A stretch of 62,446 nt of DNA from Syntrophales bacterium (GTDB lineage: Bacteria > Desulfobacterota > Syntrophia > Syntrophales > UBA4778), in the NCBI GenBank assembly GCA_028712885.1, contig JAQTPK010000010.1:14380-76825 (forward strand). Direction: 5' to 3'. Positions within the stretch are counted from its first letter, which is position 1. Every line of letters starts with the position of its first letter. The notes below the pieces were generated by a model. That model did no database searches. It was not told where the DNA came from and saw only the letters and a program-made list of their open reading frames with translations. This document shows, piece by piece, positions 16,976 to 28,608 of the stretch. The translations under genes and the position numbers were made by a program.

Positions 16976-16986
<11 letters not shown>
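16645..16986 (-). CDS. atpQ: N-ATPase accessory protein AtpQ (AtpI/AtpZ family)
   Basis: The 113 residues have a highly basic N-terminus and two membrane helices with VVGWSVAIPTLIGTAIGIWID and LMLLIGGVMLGSINAWFWV, the pattern of the AtpI/ATPase-gene-1 family. It may act as an assembly chaperone for the c-ring. It overlaps atpC by 11 bases and atpR by four. Confidence 0.85.
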
Positions 16987-19585
<2,599 letters not shown>

Positions 19586-19651
19586 GATCATCCTCCTTTC
19601 GTCTGATCCGCCGGACTGTTCCGCCCCGACTATCCTTTCACCATAATGCAG

Positions 19652-19667
19652 AGCAACGGCCGTGCCC
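19652..19667 (-). promoter_or_regulatory. Sigma-54 promoter of the N-ATPase operon
   Basis: The minus strand reads GGGCACGGCCGTTGCT, matching TGGCACGN4TTGCW at all but the first base, with GG-N10-GC at -24/-12 exactly spaced. Transcription would begin near 19641, giving a leader of about 55 bases to the RsbRD_N start. The activator gene immediately upstream encodes an NtrC-family protein. Confidence 0.82.
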
Positions 19668-19745
19668 GCGGGATAATTCCTGTTCAGTCTTCGAAAATTA
19701 CAAAGGAATTGCGCATGCGGGGTTCGGGAGGGATTTGCGGGAAGA

Positions 19746-19759
19746 TGACGGAAATGTCC
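19746..19759. promoter_or_regulatory. Candidate enhancer site (UAS) 1, degenerate
   Basis: TGACGGAAATGTCC matches 11 of 14 positions of the perfect dyad at 19824-19837. It lies about 80 bases upstream of the -24 element, a normal distance for NtrC-family binding sites. Confidence 0.5.
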
Positions 19760-19823
19760 GCCTGTTTTTGGGGGGAAAACTTGACAGGCGTGCAGAAGCC
19801 TATTTTTCCGGCACTTTTCCGGA

Positions 19824-19837
19824 TGACATAAATGTCA
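19824..19837. promoter_or_regulatory. Candidate enhancer site (UAS) 2, perfect dyad
   Basis: TGACATAAATGTCA is a perfect six-base dyad with a two-base centre, located between the response regulator stop codon and the sigma-54 promoter, about 160 bases above it. With the copy at 19746 it forms a pair spaced 78 bases apart, as expected for cooperative binding by an NtrC-type activator. Confidence 0.6.
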
Positions 19838-19848
19838 GGGGATATGAA

Positions 19849-21216
19849 TCAAAGGTCGCCAAGGAGGGCCTGCCAGCGGCTGTCCGTGCGCAGCGCAGAC
19901 AGCTTGCGCTGGAGCTGCCTGACGGTAATTCCGAGAATCCGCGCAGTTTTTTTTCTGTCCGCTCCGGTCTGGGTAAAAATGTACATTACATGTTCGTCGT
20001 CGTTCTCCTTCAGCGTGGAGAGGCGGCGGGCGGAAAGCGACGGCGCGGGCGCCGCGATACCCAGATGGCGGGGCAGGATCACGATTGAGTCGGCCAGCAG
20101 GACAGCGCTCTCTACCGCCTGCGCAAGCTCCCGGACATTCCCCGGATACTGGGCCCCGCACAGGAGGTCCATTGCTTCCGGGCTGAACCCCCGCACATCC
20201 CGGTGGTGCCTCTCCGCCGCCTGCCTGAGGAAAGCCCCCGCGAGGAGGGGGATATCTTCCCTGCGTTCCCGGAGCGGCGGAATATGGATACGGGCGGAAC
20301 GGATCCGGTAAAGAAGGTCCAGGCGGAACCGGCCCTCCCGGCAGGCGCGGTCGAGATCGGAATTGGAAGCGGAAACGAACCGGACATCCACGTGAATTGG
20401 CTTTGTCGCGCCCAGGGGCGTAAAGGACTTCTCCTCGATAACGCGCAGAAACTTGGCCTGGAGCGCAAGCGGCAGCTCGCCGATTTCATCCAGAAACAGG
20501 GTTCCGCCGTGCGCCTGCTCGAAATAGCCGCGGTGGGCCGATTCCGCTCCCGTGAACGCTCCCTTGACATGGCCGAAGAAGTGGCTTTCGAACATGCTGG
20601 CGGGAATGGCGCAGACATTGACGGCGATGAACGGCCCCGCAGGGGAAGGCCCCGCCTCGTGTATGGCCCGGGCCATGAGCTCCTTGCCGGTGCCGGACTC
20701 GCCTGTGATGAGAACGGGAACACCGCCCCTGGCCATGACCTGGGCATAGGAGATAAGGGCTTTCATCAGGGGAGACCCTGTAATGATAGCCGAAAAAGCG
20801 GGAGGAATTTCGAGATCCGAAGCCCGGGTCGAAGCGGACAATCCGAGGAGAAGATTTCTCCTTTCATACGCCCGTTCGATCGTCAGGAACAGGAGATCGT
20901 TATCGACAGGTTTCACCAGGTAATCGTAGGCGCCCAGCCGGATCGCCTTGACGGTCGTGGGAATGTCGTGAACAGCCGTGAGAATGATGATTTCCGTTGA
21001 CGGACGGTGCGGTTTCACTGTCTCGAGCACCTGGATACCGTCCACTTCGGGCATGAGCAGATCAAGGAGAACGATATCGAAATCTTCCTCCATGAGGATA
21101 CGGACGGCATCTTTCCCGCTGTCGCATGTTTTCACATCCCTGATTCCCCTCCACTGCAGAAGACGGCGGACCGAGCTCAAGGATATTTCTTCATCGTCGA
21201 CAATCAGAATTTTCAT
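19849..21216 (-). CDS. Sigma-54 dependent response regulator, probable activator of the N-ATPase operon
   Basis: The 455-residue protein has a receiver (1-120, Asp52 in LLDLLMP, VDDEE, VKP), an AAA+ domain with GESGTGKE, the intact GAFTGA sigma-54 contact loop and [13 protein letters not shown], and a C-terminal Fis-like helix-turn-helix ([20 protein letters not shown]). Its start overlaps the kinase stop as ATGA, so it is the cognate regulator of that kinase. Its stop lies about 180 bases from the -24 element of the N-ATPase promoter, with two candidate binding dyads in between. Control of that promoter is inferred from position. Confidence 0.94.
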   Translation of the reverse strand: MKILIVDDEEISLSSVRRLLQWRGIRDVKTCDSGKDAVRILMEEDFDIVLLDLLMPEVDGIQVLETVKPHRPSTEIIILTAVHDIPTTVKAIRLGAYDYLVKPVDNDLLFLTIERAYERRNLLLGLSASTRASDLEIPPAFSAIITGSPLMKALISYAQVMARGGVPVLITGESGTGKELMARAIHEAGPSPAGPFIAVNVCAIPASMFESHFFGHVKGAFTGAESAHRGYFEQAHGGTLFLDEIGELPLALQAKFLRVIEEKSFTPLGATKPIHVDVRFVSASNSDLDRACREGRFRLDLLYRIRSARIHIPPLRERREDIPLLAGAFLRQAAERHHRDVRGFSPEAMDLLCGAQYPGNVRELAQAVESAVLLADSIVILPRHLGIAAPAPSLSARRLSTLKENDDEHVMYIFTQTGADRKKTARILGITVRQLQRKLSALRTDSRWQALLGDL

Positions 21217-23810
21217 ATTCTCATCCTGCCAAGGTTGTGAATGATCTTCTGCAGCTCCTGGAGCCGGAAAGGTTTCTGCACGAAACCGTCCCAGAAACGC
21301 ACCTCCTCCTTAACATCCCCCAAAGGAATTTTCGCATAAAGTATCAACCCGAGGAGAGGAAATTTTTCCCTTATCAGCCGGGCCATATCCAGGCTCCCGG
21401 AAGCTTCGATTTCGAGAAGAACGATATCCGCTTCGGGATGGAGTTCCAGGTACGTGATGACCTCATCGGTGTCGTACCCCGCCTTAACCGGCCATGGAAA
21501 GGCATCGACAAAATGGGTCTTGAGTTCATTGAGAAACCCTGAATCCCTGTCCAGGCAGAGAATGGAAGGACGCAGGTTCAGTTTTGCTTTTCCATCGAGC
21601 GGCAGGAAAATACTGAAACGGCTTCCCCGCCCCGGCCGGGACAGCACGCCGATCAAACCGCTGTGTTCTTTAATCAGCCCGTAGGAAATGGAGAGGCCGA
21701 GACCCGTCCCGCCCTGGTCCCTGCGGGTGGTGAAGAACGGATCGAAAATCTGGTCCAGGATCGGCTTGGCCATGCCTATTCCGTTATCCTCGAGCGAGAT
21801 CACGACGGCGTTCAGGTGCTCCAAGTGCATGGCGGACAGCATGATTCTGCCCTTCCTTCCCGGAGGAATCGCCTGGTGGGCGTTGATCAGGAGGTTCGTC
21901 AACACCTGCTCGAGCCTCTGCAAATGGCCCTGCACGGCCGGGAGGCCGGGGGGGATGGTAATTTCGATATTTGGAACGGTTTTCCGCACCTGTGATCCGA
22001 CAATGATCATCGCGCTCTCGACCACGTCCGCAATCCGGACGGGACTTTTCTGCGAGGCTTCGTCGCTGCGGGCGAACTCCCTCAGTCCGGCGATAACCCT
22101 GTTTACCCTGTTCGACGCAATCTTGAAGGCGTTGATGATCTCCCGCATGTTCTCGGAGATCTCCCCGGCGCGGGGATTTTCGTTGTTTTCCCGGGAAAGA
22201 TCCGGCTCCAGCATGGTCCAGATTTCCTCCAGGAGGGGTATGTTATAGGAGATGAAGCTTATGGGGTTGTTGATCTCATGGGCGACCCCGGCCACGACCT
22301 CCCCGAGGGCTGTAAGTTTATGGGACTGGATCATCTGCTGGAGGCGAAGCTCGGCTTCCTGCCTGATCCGCCTCTCTTCCGTGACGTCCTGCCACGCGCC
22401 GATGATGCTCATGGAACCGTCCGGAAGGCGAAGATACCGGCGGTAATCGGAAAACCACCGGTACGAGCCGTCCGCCACCCGGAAGCGGTAATTAAAACGC
22501 AACGAGCCCTTTTCCGATCCCACAGGTCCCGCACGCAGTTCCGAAATAATTTTTTGCAGGTCGTCCGGATGCACGCGTTCGGCCCAGAAGCGCCTCTCTC
22601 CGGTAAACTTCTCCGGCGGGAAACCGGTAACCTCTTCGATGGAATGGCTGATGAAGGTAATCTCGAACGGGTCCTCGGCGCTGCAGGAAAATGAGACGAT
22701 GGGAAGCGATTCAAGAATCAGAGACAGCTGGTCCGTTGTCTGCTGGAGCGTTCCCTCTATCCGCCTGCGCCGTACAAGCTCGTTCTCCAATTCCCTGTTG
22801 GCGCGGGCCAGTTCCACCGTCCTCTCCCGGACCTTCGACTCGAGTTCATCCCGGGCCCGCAGGAGGTCCTGCTCCGCGATTTTTCTGTCCGTGATGTCTT
22901 CCAGCGTTTCTATCGCCCCCACAAGCTCCCCGCGGGAATCCCGGACCGCCGCCGCCGTGAAGCGGAGCCATTTTCCCCTTTCGCCCAGAGCCGGGAAAAA
23001 ATCCGTTGCTTCGTACGCTTCGTTGATCAGCTCCGATTTCCGGAACTTTCCGGTGTACCAGAGGGGAATTTCCATGAGCCTGTTTTCCACGAGGAGATCG
23101 GCCATGCACGGGCGGGCGGAGTCGTAAAAGGCCTTCCAGTGCCTGTCGGTTCCGGCGACGTCGGAAGCGCGTATCCCGGAAAGCTCTTCAAGGGCCCGGT
23201 TCCAGTACAGGACTTTGCGGTCCCTGCCGACCACGAACGCAGGAATGGGCGAACCCTGGATTACGTTGGAGAGCCTCTGCTCGCTATCGGAAAGGGCCTT
23301 CTCCGCCGCCTTTCTGTCCGTTATATCCTCGAGCGTCTCTATTACGCCCACGAGTCCTCCTCCGGAATTCCGGACCGCCGCGGCGGTGAAGCGCAGCCAC
23401 TTGCCTCTTTCACCCAGCGCGGGGAAGAAATCCGTTGCCTCGTAAGCCTCATTCAGGAGATCCGATTTTCGGAATTTTCCTGCATACCACTCGGGGACCC
23501 TGTCCGTTATTCCGTCCGCGATCAGGTCGGCCATGCACGGGCGGGCGGAATCATAAAAGGCCCGCCAATGCTCACTTGTCCCAACTACTTCGCCGGCCCT
23601 TATATTGCTCAGCTCCTCGAGGGCCCTGTTCCAGTACATCACCCGATGATCTTTTCCGATAACAAAGGCAGGGATCGGCGACCCCTGAATGATGCTCAGG
23701 AGCCTTCTTTCGCTCTCTTTTCCGACTCTTTTTAAGGCCGTTTCGACCTTCGGCGCGTTTTTTTTACCCGACGCCGGTCGCACCGTCCTGGAACGTCCCG
23801 TGCTTTTCAT
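21213..23810 (-). CDS. Hybrid-like histidine kinase with three PAS domains and degenerate receiver
   Basis: No membrane segment is seen, so the kinase is cytoplasmic. Domains in order (residues from the ATG at 23810): two 143-residue PAS units of the RPCMADL type (Cys92, Cys235), a coiled coil, a PAS_3-like unit (about 365-475), a dimerisation domain with His511 in GVAHEINNPISF, an ATPase domain with N, DNGIGM and GGTGLGLSI boxes, and a C-terminal receiver-like domain (about 755-865). In the last, the phosphoacceptor reads VLLEIEASG, with Glu where Asp is expected, though QKPF remains. Starts further upstream (TTG at 23891, ATG at 23846) are possible. It overlaps its regulator gene by four bases. 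Confidence 0.93.
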   Translation of the reverse strand: MKSTGRSRTVRPASGKKNAPKVETALKRVGKESERRLLSIIQGSPIPAFVIGKDHRVMYWNRALEELSNIRAGEVVGTSEHWRAFYDSARPCMADLIADGITDRVPEWYAGKFRKSDLLNEAYEATDFFPALGERGKWLRFTAAAVRNSGGGLVGVIETLEDITDRKAAEKALSDSEQRLSNVIQGSPIPAFVVGRDRKVLYWNRALEELSGIRASDVAGTDRHWKAFYDSARPCMADLLVENRLMEIPLWYTGKFRKSELINEAYEATDFFPALGERGKWLRFTAAAVRDSRGELVGAIETLEDITDRKIAEQDLLRARDELESKVRERTVELARANRELENELVRRRRIEGTLQQTTDQLSLILESLPIVSFSCSAEDPFEITFISHSIEEVTGFPPEKFTGERRFWAERVHPDDLQKIISELRAGPVGSEKGSLRFNYRFRVADGSYRWFSDYRRYLRLPDGSMSIIGAWQDVTEERRIRQEAELRLQQMIQSHKLTALGEVVAGVAHEINNPISFISYNIPLLEEIWTMLEPDLSRENNENPRAGEISENMREIINAFKIASNRVNRVIAGLREFARSDEASQKSPVRIADVVESAMIIVGSQVRKTVPNIEITIPPGLPAVQGHLQRLEQVLTNLLINAHQAIPPGRKGRIMLSAMHLEHLNAVVISLEDNGIGMAKPILDQIFDPFFTTRRDQGGTGLGLSISYGLIKEHSGLIGVLSRPGRGSRFSIFLPLDGKAKLNLRPSILCLDRDSGFLNELKTHFVDAFPWPVKAGYDTDEVITYLELHPEADIVLLEIEASGSLDMARLIREKFPLLGLILYAKIPLGDVKEEVRFWDGFVQKPFRLQELQKIIHNLGRMRI

Positions 23811-23929
23811 GACCCTGATCCCTGTGGCTCTTTGATCTCGAATCATATAAAATTGAGATGATAATATATCCATAAAAACAGCGTAGATCAAGCAGTCAGC
23901 CTAAACGGCTTCGGGGAAGCGCAGATTCC

Positions 23930-24763
23930 ATGGCTTATGAAGACAATTACGTCCGCGCCGCCGGCGTGAAGCTCCGATACTGGAGCGCCGGCCTGCAAGG
24001 GCCTCCCCTCGTGCTCATACACGGGCTGGGAGCATCCGCGGAGATCTGGAAAGAAAATATTTCAGCCCTTTCCCGCTCGTTTCGCGTTTTCGCCCCCGAC
24101 CTTCCCGGCTTCGGCAGATCGGAAAAGCCGGATGCTGAATATTCCCCCCGGTTCCTCCTGGATTCCGTTCTGGATTTCATGGCGGCGGCCGGGCTGGAGC
24201 GGGCCTCGCTGGCAGGTCTGTCCCTCGGCGGGGGCATCGCCCTGATGTGCGCGATCAAACACCCCGAAAAAGTGGACAAGCTGGTCCTGGTCGGCAGTGC
24301 GGGCCTGGGCGCAGAGGTAGGGCTTCCCCTTCGCCTGGCGGCGCTTCTGTTTCCCGGTGGTTTCCCAAAGATACCGAGAACGGTCCTTGCCCGGTTCATG
24401 AAACGGCTCGTGTACGATCCTTCCGCCGTTACCGGAGAGCTTGTGGATACATATGTCGAATACCTGTCAGATCCGGGCTGCCGGACGGCGTGCTCCCGTG
24501 TCCTGTCCGCCACGGTTACATTCCGGGGAGCCAGGCCGGAGGTCTTGAATCCCATCCTCGAGAAACTGGATGCAGTCCGGCGCCCCACATTGATAATCTG
24601 GGGCAGGCAGGACCGGGTCCTTCCTCTCCGCCATGCCCTCGCCGCTGCGGATAGAATTCCTGCGGTTCGTTTGCAGATATTCGAGAATTGCGGCCACATG
24701 CCGAACATCGAGCATCCGGCGGATTTCAACCGCGCCGTCCTGTCTTATCTCCGATTTTTGTGA
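23930..24763 (+). CDS. Alpha/beta hydrolase
   Basis: The 277-residue protein is a classical alpha/beta hydrolase: oxyanion segment LIHGLGASAEIW, nucleophile Ser in LAGLSLGGGIAL, acid in IWGRQDRVLP, and catalytic His in ENCGHMPNIEHP. The lid (about 130-190) is short and suits a small hydrophobic ester or C-C bond substrate of MhpC/BphD type, but the substrate cannot be told. It is transcribed away from the kinase gene; only about 120 bases separate the two start codons. Confidence 0.88.
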   Translation: MAYEDNYVRAAGVKLRYWSAGLQGPPLVLIHGLGASAEIWKENISALSRSFRVFAPDLPGFGRSEKPDAEYSPRFLLDSVLDFMAAAGLERASLAGLSLGGGIALMCAIKHPEKVDKLVLVGSAGLGAEVGLPLRLAALLFPGGFPKIPRTVLARFMKRLVYDPSAVTGELVDTYVEYLSDPGCRTACSRVLSATVTFRGARPEVLNPILEKLDAVRRPTLIIWGRQDRVLPLRHALAAADRIPAVRLQIFENCGHMPNIEHPADFNRAVLSYLRFL

Positions 24764-24774
24764 CCTGCGTCACA
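24759..24774. promoter_or_regulatory. CRP/FNR-superfamily-like palindrome
   Basis: TGTGACCTGCGTCACA is an exact TGTGA-N6-TCACA dyad, the CRP consensus core. It spans the stop codon of the hydrolase gene and lies 54 bases upstream of the TPR gene, where it could act as an activator or repressor site. No DNA-binding Crp/Fnr protein is encoded in the window. Confidence 0.6.
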
Positions 24775-24827
24775 TATCCCGCTCCGGAATGGGCCGATAA
24801 ACTGTTCAACCAAGGAAGGACTGCATT

Positions 24828-25709
24828 ATGGCCCAGATCTGGGGAAACCCGGCAAGCACCTCACAAAAGAAACTGGTCGATTCCCGGCGCTTTCTTCGCC
24901 AGAAGAATATTCAGGGATGCCTTGTCACGTTCAAGCAGGCCCTGGAGGCAATGAGCGCGGGGAAGATCCTTCCCCCGGACCGGAAAAAACTGAACGCGGA
25001 AATTAAGAGCCTCGTTGACGAACTGCAGACGAACGAGGCCTTCAAGAATATCTTCGGACCTGTAACTTTCAGCAGCAGCGCCAATTCCGACGTCATTCTC
25101 TCGTTCATCAGGCAGCTGATAGAAGTAAATACCGAGCGGCTGAAAAACGACCTTCTCGAAAAGCCCCTGCCTCCGGAAGCGGTTGCAGGCCGGGAGGAGA
25201 CTCGCGCTGCAAAGAGGGAGGAAGAAGCGGCGGTCGAAAGCCGGGAAGAGGACCCTCAGGACACCTTGCAGAAAGCCGCCGAAGACGCAATCCGGTTGGT
25301 TGAGCAGGGAAAATACCGCGAGGCGAGGGAGGCCCTGCAGAAAAACGAGCTGCTGCTGGAGCGCGTCGTCAATCAAATGAATGAGAAGGGGATCGAATTA
25401 CGGAAGTCGCAGAATTACAGCGGCGCTATCTCGGAATATAAAAGGGTCCTCAATATATACCCGGACGACGAGGGAATTTATTACAACATCGCACGGGCCT
25501 TTTACGAAAAAGGCGATCTGGACCTGGCGCGGCAGAATCTCGAAAGCGCCCTGCACATAAATCCCGGTTTCAACGAAGGAAAGAGGTTTCTGGATTACCT
25601 TAACTGGCTGGAAAGGGGAGGAAGAAAGACCTCCTCCGTCGACGCATGGCTGGCGGGAGTCAATGAAGCGGCCAGGCGTTTCTTTGCCAGAGGCGAACGC
25701 AAAATGTGA
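24828..25709 (+). CDS. TPR-repeat protein
   Basis: The 293-residue protein has an N-terminal charged helical half (1-140) of no known family. Tetratricopeptide units follow in the second half (EKGIELRKSQNYSGAISEYKRVLNIYPDD, GIYYNIARAFYEKGDLDLARQNLESALHINPG). There is no signal peptide, so it is likely cytoplasmic and mediates protein contacts. AAGGA precedes the ATG. The CRP-like dyad lies just upstream. Confidence 0.82.
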   Translation: MAQIWGNPASTSQKKLVDSRRFLRQKNIQGCLVTFKQALEAMSAGKILPPDRKKLNAEIKSLVDELQTNEAFKNIFGPVTFSSSANSDVILSFIRQLIEVNTERLKNDLLEKPLPPEAVAGREETRAAKREEEAAVESREEDPQDTLQKAAEDAIRLVEQGKYREAREALQKNELLLERVVNQMNEKGIELRKSQNYSGAISEYKRVLNIYPDDEGIYYNIARAFYEKGDLDLARQNLESALHINPGFNEGKRFLDYLNWLERGGRKTSSVDAWLAGVNEAARRFFARGERKM

Positions 25710-25833
25710 TGCGGAAATTCAGTGCTCCGGGTTCAGTGTTCAAAGTTATCTAATGCCGAACTCGGGACTCGGGACTCTCAACCATAGAACCAGAGGGCGA
25801 AAGCCCGTTCATGCCGTACTCCTGCCCTAAGTG

Positions 25834-25905
25834 GAACAGGATTTCCAAAGGGAGTTGCCCTTACCTACCCCCTCCTTCTTGCCGAAATCCTGTTCTGCTT
25901 TTTTT
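25834..25905 (+). terminator. Long-loop inverted repeat with T-run
   Basis: Twelve-base arms GAACAGGATTTC (25834-25845) and GAAATCCTGTTC (25884-25895) enclose 38 bases and are followed within a few bases by seven Ts. It lies 125 bases after the TPR gene. A terminator is the simplest reading, though the loop is unusually long and a small mobile remnant is possible. The preceding stretch 25760-25778 is a heptamer tract (ACTCGGG). Confidence 0.45.
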
Positions 25906-26030
25906 CTTTGGATAGGACCCGACCGGCCCTCTTATTCCTCGCCCGAAGTTATTCTGCCTAGGGACTCAACTTTCTTTACCTTTTCCCGGAATTCATTTAT
26001 TATCTGTCGACTGCAGAATCGGAGGAGAGC

Positions 26031-26912
26031 ATGCGCATAACCGACCGCGTTCACGCCCTGAGAATACCTTTCAGCCTTCCTGTCGGACCGGGGAAAACGC
26101 TGGAACGTTTCGTGTACGCTTATATTATCCTGGGCAAGGAAATCTGCCTGATCGACAGCGGCGTCTCCGGCTCCGCGGAAATTATTTTCGATTACCTGAG
26201 AAGCTTGAAACGTGAGCCGGACGAATTGAAGCTCAACGTTTTGACCCATGCTCACCCGGACCATATCGGCGGAGCCCGGGAAATACGAAAACTTGCGCAC
26301 TGCCTGACAGCGGCCCACCCCGACGCCGCTCCCTGGATCGAGGACACGGAACGACAGTTTGCAGAAAGACCGGTCCCCGGATTCCGCACCATCGTCGGGG
26401 GCCCGGTGAAGATAGAAACCTTGCTTCGCGGCGGGGACACCGTTGGTCTCGGGGAGGGCTATTCTCTTGAGGTCATTGACACCCCCGGACATGCGCGGGG
26501 CCATATCGCTCTGTATTGCCGGCGCGAAGGCGCCCTTTTCTCCGGCGACGCCGTGCCGGCCCCCGGATCTCTGCCGATCTATGAAGACGCAGTAGAATCC
26601 ATGCGCTCCATCAGAACCATCCAGTCGATCCGTCCTCTCAGCGTCCTGCTTTCCTCCTGGGACGAGCCCCGCACGGCCGGCATCCAGGACATGTTGGCCA
26701 AGGCGGCCGGTTTCCTCCAGAAAATTCATTCCGCGGTACTGAATGAAATGGCCGCCGCCCCTTCCGCCGGAGCCGATGAATTGGCGCCGGCGGTTTTACG
26801 CAGGCTGGGGATTCCCGAATATCTCCTCAACCCGGTCCTGGTGCGTTCGGTTCGGGCTCATATGGACGCATCCGCCTTCCGCAATCTGGAAAAAATCCGC
26901 GTTGCCGGATAA
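26031..26912 (+). CDS. Metallo-beta-lactamase fold hydrolase
   Basis: The 293-residue protein has the MBL metal motif THAHPDHIGG, then HARGHI (third His), SGDAV (bridging Asp) and a C-terminal helical extension (about 210-290). The fold hydrolyses thioesters, phosphodiesters or lactones with two metals. The GHARGHIAL spacing resembles the glyoxalase II/RNase Z-like group; no substrate can be assigned. Start with GGAGAG upstream. Confidence 0.9.
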   Translation: MRITDRVHALRIPFSLPVGPGKTLERFVYAYIILGKEICLIDSGVSGSAEIIFDYLRSLKREPDELKLNVLTHAHPDHIGGAREIRKLAHCLTAAHPDAAPWIEDTERQFAERPVPGFRTIVGGPVKIETLLRGGDTVGLGEGYSLEVIDTPGHARGHIALYCRREGALFSGDAVPAPGSLPIYEDAVESMRSIRTIQSIRPLSVLLSSWDEPRTAGIQDMLAKAAGFLQKIHSAVLNEMAAAPSAGADELAPAVLRRLGIPEYLLNPVLVRSVRAHMDASAFRNLEKIRVAG

Positions 26913-27077
26913 AATTGTCGGCTGTGTCCGTGGCGTCCATGGAGTTCCTCGCGTTTTCCGCCGGACCGCCCCCCTCTCAACCCGTTATTGAATCCTGAAA
27001 GACAGCCGCGTTTTTATTCTTTGCAAAAGCAGGAGTACGTACTACGCTTTTTATAAATATTGTGTCGAGGACGGCCC

Positions 27078-28013
27078 ATGGAATCCCTGTTCAAGCGTTC
27101 CGAGCAAAATCCGATTCTGACGATCGAAGATCTCCCTTTCGCGGCGCAGTCGGTGTTGAACCCCGGCGCCGCGGAACACGAAGGGGATATCGTCCTTCTC
27201 CTCCGGGTTGAGGAGAACGACGGGTTTTCCAGCATCTATACGGCCCGGAGCCGGAACGGAGTAACGGACTGGCGGATTGAGCCCGCGCCTTTCCTGAAAA
27301 GGGGAGAGCCCGGCTGGAGATACGAGGAATGGGGCTGCGAGGACGCCAGAATCACATACATCCCCGAAATGAAAAAGTGGTATATAACTTACACGGCCTA
27401 CTCCCCCGCCGGGGCGGCGGTAGGGCTCGCCTGCACCCGCGACTTTCTGACCGCCGACCGCATCGGCCTGATTTTCTCGCCTAACAACAAAGACGCAGTC
27501 CTGTTCCCGACACGGCTGGGAGACCGCTGGGCGGCTCTCCATCGTCCGGAAGCATCGGGGGCCATAGAGAATATCTGGATCGCCTACTCCCCGGATTTCA
27601 AGTACTGGGGAGAGCCTCATGTCGTGCTCCTGGAAGGAGAGGGACCGGCGTGGGACGCCGTGAAAGTAGGCAGCGGCCCGCCGCCCATCGAAACAAAGGA
27701 GGGATGGCTGCTTATATATCACGGCGCGAAGTATTACGCGGGCCACCTGGTGTACCGAGCCGGCGCGGTGATCCTCGATGCTCAGAAACCGTATCTCATC
27801 AAGGCGCGCGGTCCGACATGCATTTTTACAGGAACCGCCGCGTACGAACAGTCCGGGCTTGTTCCGAATACCGTTTTCCCCACAGGCCTGATTCGAAGAG
27901 GCGACGAATTGTGGATGTATTACGGCGCCGCCGACACCTGCGTCTGTCTGGCGACCGTCCGCCTGGATGAGCTTCTTGACGCCCTGGAACCGCCGCTCAA
28001 GCCGAGGAGATGA
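27078..28013 (+). CDS. GH130-type beta-mannoside phosphorylase-like glycosidase
   Basis: A five-bladed propeller of about 311 residues with family GH130 landmarks: SVLNPGAAEHEGDIVLLLRVE near the start, WGCEDARITYIPEMKKWYITYTAYS with the catalytic acid region, then DAVLFPTRLGDRWAALHRPE and GSGPPPIETKEGWLLIYHG. GH130 enzymes phosphorolyse beta-mannosides. Start chosen at 27078 because CGAGGA lies eight bases upstream; a TTG six codons earlier is less likely. No sugar transporter is nearby. Confidence 0.86.
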   Translation: MESLFKRSEQNPILTIEDLPFAAQSVLNPGAAEHEGDIVLLLRVEENDGFSSIYTARSRNGVTDWRIEPAPFLKRGEPGWRYEEWGCEDARITYIPEMKKWYITYTAYSPAGAAVGLACTRDFLTADRIGLIFSPNNKDAVLFPTRLGDRWAALHRPEASGAIENIWIAYSPDFKYWGEPHVVLLEGEGPAWDAVKVGSGPPPIETKEGWLLIYHGAKYYAGHLVYRAGAVILDAQKPYLIKARGPTCIFTGTAAYEQSGLVPNTVFPTGLIRRGDELWMYYGAADTCVCLATVRLDELLDALEPPLKPRR

Positions 28014-28069
28014 TTCTGGTCCATTACCCGGTTTATGAAGTCGTTGAACTGCATTCGGCCGCTGCTGCG

Positions 28070-28423
28070 TTATTTCTTCCTGGGCTGCTTTGCGACAATG
28101 CCGTTTTTGATTTTGTCGTATGTTGCAGCGGGAACGATCTTTTTCGTTTTAAGCTGATCCTTGCTTCTGTACGGGCGCCCCTCGATGATTTTCTGCGCCG
28201 TGGCGTCCCCGATCCCCGGGAGGGTCATCAGCTCTTCCTTACCTGCCGTATTGATGTCAATGACTCCCTTCTTCGGAGCGGCTTCCTGCTTCATCGCCGG
28301 CATATCGGCTGACCTGGCCCCTGGTTTGGCTGCAGGCTGCTCGGCCCCAAAAACCGCTCCCGCCGCAAAAAAGAAAACAACCAGCGCAAGGGCCGCTTTC
28401 AGAAGAACAGATCTTCTTTCCAT
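28070..28423 (-). CDS. Exported helix-hairpin-helix (ComEA-like) protein
   Basis: The 117 residues comprise a signal peptide (about 1-27), a low-complexity linker, and one ComEA-type (HhH)2 unit: VIDINTAGKEELMTLPGIGDATAQKIIEGRPYRSKDQL. Such proteins bind DNA without sequence preference outside the inner membrane. No comEC is in the window, so transformation is not implied. Confidence 0.85.
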   Translation of the reverse strand: MERRSVLLKAALALVVFFFAAGAVFGAEQPAAKPGARSADMPAMKQEAAPKKGVIDINTAGKEELMTLPGIGDATAQKIIEGRPYRSKDQLKTKKIVPAATYDKIKNGIVAKQPRKK

Positions 28424-28608
28424 GTCCTTTTACCTCCTTTTTCTTTAACTTTAGATCGCGTCAGGTTTGTGTCAATCAGTACTTCCCCGATCCGCGCAAT
28501 CCCTGCAGACGCCCTTTTTAGGCCGGAAGGAGTATCTCATTCCGGAAATTCCCTATATGCAGCCCGGTTGTTCGGTCTTAAGATGGGGAAAATTTGCGGG
28601 TGAGCGGA

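Noticed and set aside
19759-19790. Seven-base inverted repeat CGCCTGT/ACAGGCG as a terminator or operator
   Set aside because: The spacer is 18 bases and no T-run follows; the TGAC-type dyads next to it are better enhancer candidates.
20112-21000. Long alternative frames over the sigma-54 regulator gene
   Set aside because: Arg/Pro/Ser-rich translations without motifs, explained by third-position GC of the real gene.
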